Origin: Sialis fuliginosa
Lineage: Eukaryota; Arthropoda; Insecta; Megaloptera; Sialidae
Direction: 5' to 3'
DNA: 64,000 nucleotides
Assembly (NCBI GenBank): GCA_961205875.1
Contig: OY540809.1
Location: 20,534,267-20,598,266, forward strand
Of this stretch, positions 56,380 through 64,000 are shown piece after piece (within the stretch, counting starts at the first letter, position 1; every line of letters begins with the position of its first letter). A program made the position numbers and the translations under genes. The notes under the pieces are model-generated. The model saw only the letters and a list, made by a program, of their open reading frames with translations, had not been told where the DNA came from and did not search any database.

Positions 56380-56600
56380 CTAGTTTTGTGATATATATTG
56401 TATATGTACAACACAACTCCCCCGACTAATCCTATGGCCGCCGTCTCTGTCGCTATCTGACGGCGATGTCTGGGGACAGACGCACAGCATCAGTTGTTGG
56501 CGGCGCTGTGGGACGCAAGCCAACTGATTGGCGTTTTTCATTTGCGCTTTTTTTACTCGCAACAAGAATCTCCTGCGAAGGGTAGCGTTACGTAATTTTT
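56380..56600. promoter_or_regulatory. GC-rich single-copy island
   Basis: ATGGCCGCCGTCTCTGTCGC, TCTGACGGCGATGTCTGGGG and TTGGCGGCGCTGTGGGACGC form the most GC-rich repeat-free segment of the right half. A 61-residue open frame on the minus strand (56380-56565) shows no recognised domain. Candidates are an enhancer, a non-coding exon or an undetected small gene. Confidence 0.25.
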
Positions 56601-56702
56601 TGAAAGCGTTCGTTTAATTGCGACGTAATTGAATTTACTACAAGTTAAACAGCTTTAGAATTTAATGTGAAACATTACACTAACACATAGGTACATACAT
56701 AT

Positions 56703-56862
56703 ACAGGCTGTCCCGTAGATATACCGAAAAACTTTTAGATGTTGTAGAAGACATCAAAACAATCGCTTTTTGTTAATAAATCCATGTCCGCAAACGAGCC
56801 GTTTTATCAGTAGAACAAAAGAAAGACCCCATAAAAATGCAATCAAATTGGTAAACCAATAA
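56703..56862 (+). mobile_element. Transposon fragment of family N, left end
   Basis: ACAGGCTGTCCCGTAGATAT and the following TTGTAGAAGACATCAAAACA, ATCCATGTCCGCAAACGAGC and GTTTTATCAGTAGAACAAAA match 63669 onward. Family H begins just after it at 56866. Confidence 0.65.
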
Positions 56863-56865
56863 AAA

Positions 56866-57622
56866 TAATTTTGCTACCTCGCAATATCGAAGATACGAGA
56901 AGCTTTGTGATCGTTTCAGATTGAGACAAAAAAATGTTCTCCGATTTCAAAATTTTAAATTGATCTTTCCGTTTCACGTCAAGACAAACACTTTTCGTTC
57001 CGTGTCTGTTTATTTCTCCGTCCGTCCATCTGTCCCCTGAATCCTTGTCACACGCATAACTCATGAACCACTGAACCGATATTGTTGAAACTCGGTCGGA
57101 TGGTTGGGTCTGGCTTGAGGACGGTCCCATTTCAAAATCATCAAAATCGTGTATAAGGAGGAGGGGTGACATCTTAAAATATTTATTTTTTCAATATATC
57201 TCAAGAACGACACATGTTACGTGAAAATGTTATAGAATATTTTTTGTAGAGCATTAAATTTCCTATAATATGGGTCTACAACGTTTGTTGTAAAATATTC
57301 CCTTACAAAGATTTATCTCAATTTATTTTAAAAATTCATGTTTTGTTTTTCTAAATTGATATTTGCTTGGACATATTAAATGTCATTTTGACGTTTTAAA
57401 TGTCATTTTGGCGTTTTAAATGCCATTTTGACGTTTTAAATGTTATTTTGACGTTTGCATAAATTTAGATTTAGATTGAAATTGTCAAAAAATTAAAAAT
57501 ATACGAAAAATATTCAGATGCGTTTTAAGAAAAATTTCGAACTAATATTTTTTAGTAAAATTGTATAAAAATTAAATGGTTAATCAATTTTGTACAAAAT
57601 TAATAAATGTTATAAAATATTG
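56866..57622 (-). mobile_element. Family H, 757-bp copy with two like ends and a 20-bp tandem
   Basis: The left end TTGCTACCTCGCAATATCGA and right end ATATTGCGAGGAAGCAAAAT are inverted copies of the same terminus, unlike the copies at 50381 and 55560, whose distal end is GCACGAGGAAGCACTG. Positions 57378-57457 hold four 20-bp units of AAATGTCATTTTGACGTTTT type, single-copy in the other members. An open frame at 56843-57172 is a by-product. Confidence 0.75.
57378..57457. repeat. 20-bp tandem repeat, four units
   Basis: AAATGTCATTTTGACGTTTT repeated four times with single substitutions, inside a family H copy. Confidence 0.95.
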
Positions 57623-57639
57623 CGAGGAAGCAAAATTAA

Positions 57640-58005
57640 GAAAATTATTTCTTATTTTATTTGATTTATTCTAAGATCTTTTTATTCTTTGCAAAATTTT
57701 CTAAAAGTTGATTCTTTAGGAGATAAATACAAAAATAAACACAAATATAGAATGTTTGGGTGCCCTCTGGAGCAGAAATTATGAATTTTCGTAGGTTGTA
57801 CCCATTACAACTTTTGATGAACTTAGAATTATCATTTCCTCAAGTTACAAAAAAATCAACCAAAAGGCAAAATACATTGCTTTTGTGCGAGGTCCTTACT
57901 TTTGCTCTACTGTTGAAATAGCTCATTTGCGGGCATGGGTTTATTGACAAAAATCGATTGTTTTAATGTCCTCGACAACTATGTTTACGAGATACCCTAT
58001 ATATA
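57640..58005 (-). mobile_element. Transposon family N, reversed copy
   Basis: Reverse of the element starting at 63669: GGGTGCCCTCTGGAGCAGAA, GAATTTTCGTAGGTTGTAC, ATAGCTCATTTGCGGGCATG and CGAGATACCCTATATA. Its orientation is opposite to the fragment at 56703, with a family H copy between them. Confidence 0.65.
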
Positions 58006-58009
58006 AACA

Positions 58010-60080
58010 TACACATACTCAGACGAGTTTGTGCATAGAATATTAGATTAGTAATAAACAGTTCTATGTCAAAGGAAGTTTTTTATCAAAGGTAAATCCT
58101 ATTCATTAGATATTCTATGATATTATCTATGTGTTGTCAATAAGATCTTTCATATAAATCCTTTTCATATGTCGTGTCAAAAGATGTTCTATAATATGTA
58201 TTGTCTTATACATGTTGTTAATAAAATCCTTCATTATTAGTTGAAACTTGAAAATTATAATTATATAAAAGTTTATTTATAAGGGAAAACGACTGTGACA
58301 GTTCAAAAAATGTGTGAGAATTTTTTTACAGGTTATAACTAATTATTTTTGAATCGGATGGAAAACATTTTATTAAATTATATTATTAATTTATTAAATA
58401 CTAATTTTTATTGAAAAATATTAAAAATTTACGAAGCTATGAGCTTCGATATAACGACCAAAAAAATAAATTCCTCTCTTTTGTCCCATCGAAATCTTGA
58501 TTGAAATTAAAAAAATCAAAAATTATCAAAATCTATATGAATGTAGCTATCGTTGTGCATAGCTGTTTTTTTTCACAAAATGGCGACGGTTTGAATTTTT
58601 GTTTAATTTTTAAAACCTTTTTTTTAATCAAGCGGTCTTAAATAATAGTAATTATCAAAATTTTAAAAATCGGCTTAAAAAATCAGTTCATTAGAAAAAA
58701 GTCGTTTTGAGGAACTAAATTGACTGGTATTACTCAATTTTCGGAATTTCAACTCATTTTTATACATATGTTTACTTTTAAAAAATATAGTTTTTTGAAT
58801 CGTCGTAGTGGCTTTCCTTCTTAATCTTTTGTTATTTCAGACCATTTAAAATTAAATATTTTAGTTTTGTTATGCTTTGTAAAATTAATCGTTTCTACTT
58901 CTTAACAGGACTTAACAGTTAACTTTATCTATAAACTATGAACGTTCATCAATAGCACGTACAGTGAAATGCATAATTGGTCATCCAGTTTTCATTGACA
59001 TTCGCTTATCACAAACTTAGTAGGCTCCTCCAATTTCATTATTATAATACTTAAATCATTTCTCCATGTACCAAACAATGACAGATAGTTTAAAACTCAT
59101 TTGCTAGATAAATAAGTACTCTTAGTTTATAGTACTCATATATATTTGTGCGATTAAATCATTATGTAATCTACTGAAAATTATGTAAGTAATTGTGGCA
59201 ATAAATTTTCCGAATTTTAGTATTTAAATATGTTAAATTTGATATAAAATTAGTTAATGAAATGGACGTATATTTGTGTTTTTATTTAAAATGATGTAAC
59301 TATATAAGCTCAATCCTAGAAAAGGATAACCGATGATGTTTGTCTTAATATTTTAAATCTGTTGTAAGCGATTCTGACGTTTACGGAGGAAGACGACTTC
59401 TGAAGCCCATAGTACCTACACTATGTTTATATTTAACAATCAATAATTGGCACAAACAATTTAAAAGAAATAACAATAGATTTGTTTATGATTAATTCCT
59501 GTGTGTCAATTGCAACATGTTTACTTTGTGAACGTTGTATAAAAAGGTCGGCAGAAAGTTTTGGTACAGAGATTATAAATAAAAAACACGGAGAAAGTTA
59601 CCAGCTCTGAAATATTGATGGGCGACAGTTCGGACAAACTTGTGATTGAAGTATCGAGATTATCGGTTATTTGTCAAACAAGAAGTATCCTTGAAGAGAT
59701 TCTGCTCCCAAAATTGACTGAACTTTATATCATACATTAAATTAAGGCAGGGGTTATTTTAGTGTGCAGTTCTGAAATTTAAATGTGCAGTTGTAAAAAT
59801 AATTTTGTACAGTACTTAAAAAAATTCAGTTGCATTAATAAAAGAACATGTTTTGGCTTTCACTCATATTATGCAGTTCTAAAACTTCCTTTATTCTTAT
59901 GGTGCACATCTGAATGTCAATCAATAAGTAAATAAATCCTGTTTTGTAAGGTATAGTCGTCAAATACCGTCCCCTTTTTTCAAATCCTATATATTTTTCA
60001 TATTTTTAGAGATAAATCAAAAATAAATATGTAGTTTTAGATTTATACCTTTATTTGAAATTGTTATCAAACATACCAAT
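58010..60080. other. Long AT-rich non-coding stretch
   Basis: No exon, repeat match or RNA gene was recognised. 59380-59420 and 59520-59660 have mixed composition without further clues. Confidence 0.4.
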
Positions 60081-60205
60081 CAGTTTGGTTATACTTTGTA
60101 AGCTTAGCTTAAAAAAAAAATTAAAATATGGGACGATATTAAGCTACCGTTAGGGGATGATATTAGGATTTTTCTCTCAAATTTGAAAAAAAATTTTTAT
60201 GAAAT

Positions 60206-60265
60206 CCGGGAAAAAAATTCAGATCTGAAGTGATCAAATCAGTTCGCCTGCAAGATCAACATTAT
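60206..60265 (+). repeat. Fragment related to the end of the foldback element at 5573
   Basis: ATCCGGGAAAAAAATTCAGA and TCTGAAGTGATC match the outer end of the 5573-6280 arms. Only one end is seen here. Confidence 0.5.
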
Positions 60266-60324
60266 TTTCGGAGATAGACAAAGAGACGAAATTAGGCTCG
60301 AAATTAGGCTTATAATATTTTTTG

Positions 60325-60480
60325 AGTCTGTATTTGTTCGTTTTGAGTAAACTCGAAAACTACTGAACCGATTTTGATTGCACATTTACTAGATATCATT
60401 GGACAATTATAAATAATCATAACCTCTCTGCATAATTAACTTGTTCCTTATATTTTATTTTTGAAAGGAAAAGTACGATA
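60325..60480 (+). repeat. Dispersed repeat with ACTACTGAACCGATTTTGAT block
   Basis: TTGTTCGTTTTGAGTAAACT, CGAAAACTACTGAACCGATT and a trailing AT-rich part resemble interiors of several non-autonomous lepidopteran elements. Ends not identified. Confidence 0.45.
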
Positions 60481-60609
60481 AAATTTGAGTTAATTTGTGA
60501 ATTAACTCAAAACTAAACGTCATTTATAAAACATTCACATATCGAATTTCAATTAGCAGTAATGAATGTTTCTATAAATACTAACAGAACAAAACGCAAT
60601 ATCCCTAGG

Positions 60610-60760
60610 AGTGTTAAAATAAACCAATCACATAATCCCCCAGTGCACTGACGTTGTTCGATAAGAAAACGACATTAGATTTTACAGGTTTGCAGCAATG
60701 TTTGTTAATCTGGCGCGACGGGGGGGTATCAGGTTTACCAACAACATCTCAAACTTGCTG
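60610..60760. promoter_or_regulatory. Single-copy island, candidate regulatory DNA
   Basis: AATCCCCCAGTGCACTGACG, TTGCAGCAATGTTTGTTAAT and CTGGCGCGACGGGGGGG match no repeat in the window. Function not shown. Confidence 0.2.
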
Positions 60761-61222
60761 ACGCAGAAATGTAAATAGCGTAAATAGGTAAAGACGTAAG
60801 GTTATCGGTTATAATTGAAACAATTTAATTGGTTGTTTCTTACTTCCTTGTTCTGCTGACAACTGTTTATTTCACAAAAGATTCTTTCTTTTTTTTATTT
60901 GTTTTTGAGCTGGATTTGCCATTTAACGATTTTAATTTTTATAAAGTTTTAGTTTAAAATTGTTTAATTGTTGTTTTTAGATATGTAAAATTTTTAAATA
61001 ATTAATCAAAACAAAATAAAAATTAAAGAACTATAATTTTTGAAGTTAAACTACGTTAGGCGTACTCAGTGACTTACACTACTGTATGCTTGTCTCTGTC
61101 AGATTCGCACGAAATGCGTTATATTTTTGGTGTTGGCTGAAACGTTTACATGGGTTATTATTTCGTGCTACGTTTATATTAGCATTACATTTAAGATTTT
61201 GTTTAATATTATATTTATGTTC

Positions 61223-61300
61223 AGTGGCGCCAGAACCAATTTTTCTGGGAGGGGGGGGGGCAGTACGAACCTCAAAAATTAATCTGACCTAACTTTAGTT
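61223..61300 (+). repeat. Possible hAT-like end with G-run
   Basis: CAGTGGCGCCAGAACC followed by a run of 10 G (about 61251-61260) resembles the end of the element at 31116. No far end was found. An open frame crosses it without a recognised product. Confidence 0.3.
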
Positions 61301-61309
61301 TGCGTTCTT

Positions 61310-61855
61310 AAAATTCAAAATTGACTTCAATTTTCTTTAACTTGCATGTATTATTTATAAAAATTTAAAAAAAATTAAACAGAGATACTACTTAGCAGCT
61401 GCTTATGGATAAAAAATAAATGTTAAAATAAAATTATGAATTGTTTATTTATTAGCTGTAATTAAGCAAACATTACGCCAAATGTTGATTAAAACATAGT
61501 TCCTGTACAAAATAACATTATAATTGTCTGGAAATGTTTAATTTAGTTAAGTGGCCTTATTATATCACCATAGTTTAATTAATAAGGTCCAAAATTACTT
61601 TTTTTTAAGTTGTCTTAAAAATGAAAAAATCATTTAAGAAAAATTGGTTTTCATACTTCTTTAGATTAATAATAAACCAAAGTTTACCATTAACATAGCC
61701 TTTTTAGTATAAATAACTCATTACCCGAAATATAGCATTTTTAATTAAGATGGGCCTTATTTGCCTTCATGACCTTATATGTTATTTTTAATCTCGATAC
61801 AACATAAACAAAGATCATATGCATCCATCAAGCTTAAAAACGTGTTCATTAGCAA
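61310..61855. other. AT-rich non-coding stretch
   Basis: Nothing assignable was seen. Confidence 0.4.
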
Positions 61856-61859
61856 ACAT

Positions 61860-62120
61860 AATTTGCACACACTCGTCTGAGATCAAATCATATTAGAGAG
61901 TTTAGGATCTTGATGAAGACAAAGCATTCAATTGCGTACAATAGAAATCCCACAGGCACTCTCGGATATCTCTAAAGATTATTCATCTGTGCTCTCGTGT
62001 GTGTCTGCATTCACTCATAATCAGTTATCTGCCCATCTGAATATAGCACGCGGCGCGGCGTTATGATTCAGTAACAATAATATCAACACTGCTTCGGTAC
62101 CCGGCCGTGTTATCATCTAA
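61860..62120. promoter_or_regulatory. Single-copy island, candidate regulatory DNA
   Basis: CACTCGTCTGAGATCAAATC, CACAGGCACTCTCGGATATC, ATAGCACGCGGCGCGGCG and TTCGGTACCCGGCCGTG are of mixed to high GC and match no repeat here. No exon with good splice sites. Confidence 0.2.
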
Positions 62121-62129
62121 TTTAACCCG

Positions 62130-63668
62130 GTTTTACTGTTTATTTACAAATTCACAACAAAAGTGCTTTTCAGAAAATTATATATATTTTTGACTCTTTG
62201 CTTCTAGAATCTAGAGGTTACATATGATCATCAATTAGATTATGTTTAAAATTTAAAATGAAAAATAGATTATAAAATAAAATAGCATGACTTGGCCATA
62301 AAATGCACACTCCTTAAACATTTTAAAATGTATTAATTAATAAGGATGTCAACTTTGTCAATTAATTTTTAAAGAATGTTTTTGTTTTTTTTTTTAAACG
62401 GGGATATTTTAATACCTTAAACTCATATTTTTTGTTAACAATGGATATTACTAGTAATAATAGTGATTATGTAAGTACATTTAAAAAATAATAAATAATA
62501 CATTCATCCATATTACGTTAATCCTACAGTTATAATTTTTCAGAATTCAATTTCAACAAACAAAATGTCACATGATTCTCTCAGATATAAATAAATATAC
62601 TTCACATTTTATAACGCAAACTTGCCAAAATTTATCTTGATTAAAGATGTAACGTAATGAAACAGAACTCAAGATAAACATTCAATCATTGTAATTTGCA
62701 AAAAATGTCATATGTTTGAATAAAATAATTAAAATACATTATATGTCAGTTTTAGCTATTGTGACACTTCTCAGCGGATTTTTTACGAACCTTCGGACTA
62801 ACTATCTATTTCACGATTAAATTTTTCAAAAATATGAAGAAGAAAAATTAATAAACTGCCAATTTTCTTATTTCTAGTTATCCGATTTGGCTAAGTTTTA
62901 ATAGGGTTCTATTCTGATAGTAGATGAAGTGAATTTAAAAGGATTGCTGTTGATTTATTAAATCGTTGCCGACACTTGGGATGAAATCGGCAAATTAAAC
63001 TTTAGTTATAGTTTTATAACAGAAAATTAAAACCAATCGATATTAAACTAAGTAGATTAATGGTGACTGTAATGTTATATTTCAGAAAATGTAAACCTTT
63101 AAGTGGGTTACTGAAAAAATTTGCTCATTTTTACAATTTTCATACGAAAAATTTTTTAGGATGAGAATAGAATACACTTCCAAGCTGAGCCTACTTGGGG
63201 TGTGCAATAAGAAAATTAACTGTTTACTTTTATTAATCAAATATTTAAATTGCAATTACGAAAATACATAAGTAAAATTATATTTTCCTATTCTTTAGAT
63301 GTTAAAAAATAATACTGAACAAAATATTTTAGAAATTTATTATCAATTACATAACAAATACAACATTTTACCTCATGAGCCCGATTGTCATACATTTCTT
63401 TAAAAATTTACCATACACGTGCCTGTTTATCTTTACAAAAGAAGAGTGCCTACAACGAATGTGTATATATCTTATACGTAGTAGCTCCCGACAATAAATA
63501 AAAATATTTTCTATTATTCGTGAAGCACTCGTGCCTGCATGCACAAGTAGGTGTATAGAAAGTACACACATCTTACACAAACTACATAATACACCCAAAT
63601 TACGCCCACATACTCGCATCAGCATTTACATACAGGGATACACAAAGTAAGGGTTGATTCAAATAAAT
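62130..63668. other. AT-rich non-coding stretch
   Basis: No exon or repeat was recognised. An 85-residue open frame at 63368-63625 (minus) is rich in cysteine and histidine but has no spacing typical of a known zinc motif and no splice or start context that would support it. Confidence 0.4.
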
Positions 63669-64000
63669 ACAGGATGTCCCGTAAATATACCGACAAACTT
63701 TCAGAAGTTGTGGAGGATATCGAAACAGTTACTTTTTGTTTATTAACTGATGTCCGCAAATGAACCGTTTTATCAGTAGAGCAAAATAAAGGACCCGCAA
63801 AATAAAATAAAAGTAATGAATTTTATTTTTTAGTTGAATTTTTTTATGGAAATGATATTTTAAATTGTGCTGATCAAAAGTTGTCAACGTCGCAACCTAT
63901 GAAAATCCATAATTCCTGCTCCAGGGGGCATCCAAACATTTTATGTTTAATGTTTATTTTTATTTTTACCACCTAAAGTATCACCTTTTAAAAAAATTTG
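63669..64000 (+). mobile_element. Transposon family N, left end running off the window
   Basis: ACAGGATGTCCCGTAAATAT followed by GATGTCCGCAAATGAACCG, GCAACCTATGAAAATCCATA and CTGCTCCAGGGGGCATCC. The two partial copies at 56703 and 57640 belong to the same family. CAGGRTGTCCC ends are common among TA-duplicating transposons. Its right end lies beyond position 64000. Confidence 0.65.

Noticed and set aside
61251-61262. G-run as a G-quadruplex element
   Set aside because: A single homopolymer run without the four separated tracts needed for an ordinary quadruplex. Similar G-runs at 17252 and 31319 look like slippage tracts.
5314-63625. About 40 short open frames (60-109 residues) on both strands as possible small genes
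   Set aside because: They are low-complexity or repeat-derived, have no recognisable domains, no splice or start context, and many lie within palindromic transposons where both strands are open by symmetry. The numbers are what AT-rich non-coding DNA of this length would be expected to give.
63368-63625. Cysteine/histidine-rich 85-residue open frame as a zinc-finger exon
   Set aside because: Cysteine and histidine spacing fits no zinc-finger pattern I know, and codon composition is like the AT-rich surroundings.
1-64000. Complete retrovirus-like, Polinton or other capsid-bearing elements
   Set aside because: No protein signatures of such elements were seen. Only the weak LTR-like fossil pair at 48785 and 51975 was kept, at low confidence.

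Overview
The window is about 64 kb of strongly AT-rich, gene-poor eukaryotic DNA, most likely from a moth or butterfly with a large genome. Several repeats of a kind I know from Lepidoptera support this: GGGTTCCGTACC-type repeats at about 7645 and 18298, the TTTTTGAAGTCGGTTAAAAA motif at about 26590 and 37390, and non-autonomous Helitrons of the LEP1 type that start with TC and end with GCTAG followed by T. This placement is recognition from memory, not a database search.

Only one stretch looks like a host coding exon: 29027-29119 on the + strand. It is a 93-bp, phase 0/0 internal exon with a normal acceptor and donor, an acidic frame and GC-rich third positions. Its last residues, TLAELEQ, end where class II POU proteins (Oct-1/nubbin type) have a phase-0 intron before FAKTFKQRR. 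I therefore suggest a nubbin-like POU gene, with moderate confidence. If so, nearly the whole window is two giant introns: at least 29 kb upstream and 35 kb downstream of the exon. All other open frames are short, unrecognised and mostly inside repeats.

The rest is a layered deposit of small DNA transposons. 1-9.8 kb: a TA-flanked MITE (1241-1885), copies of a 480-495 bp TA-flanked family with AGGTACTGGCACCAGT ends, a Helitron fragment, and a 708-bp foldback element. 9.8-19.8 kb: repeat family K, a 122-bp tandem repeat, three large inverted repeats, an 861-bp element with nested palindromic subterminal repeats, a Tc1/mariner-type palindromic MITE, and two hammerhead-ribozyme-like motifs. 20-29 kb: Helitrons, including a nearly complete 907-bp copy, more MITEs, then the exon. 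29-41 kb: a hAT-type MITE, a cluster of reiterated GC-rich units, a 46-bp element made only of two inverted repeats beside its own empty-site copy, and a hAT-type MITE with a perfect 8-bp duplication. 41-58 kb: many copies of a family with GTGCTTCCTCG ends, a second perfect hAT-type MITE, an LTR-like fossil pair, and a short MITE with a TCA duplication. 58-64 kb: mostly anonymous AT-rich DNA, with a transposon end running off the window.

Between repeats, several GC-richer and apparently single-copy islands stand out (10.92-11.04, 12.49-12.73, 14.09-14.28, 22.29-22.50, 27.93-28.14, 56.38-56.60, 60.61-60.76 and 61.86-62.12 kb). If the gene is a developmental POU factor, these are the best candidates for intronic enhancers or unrecognised exons. 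I see no tRNA, rRNA, CRISPR array or complete transposase gene.
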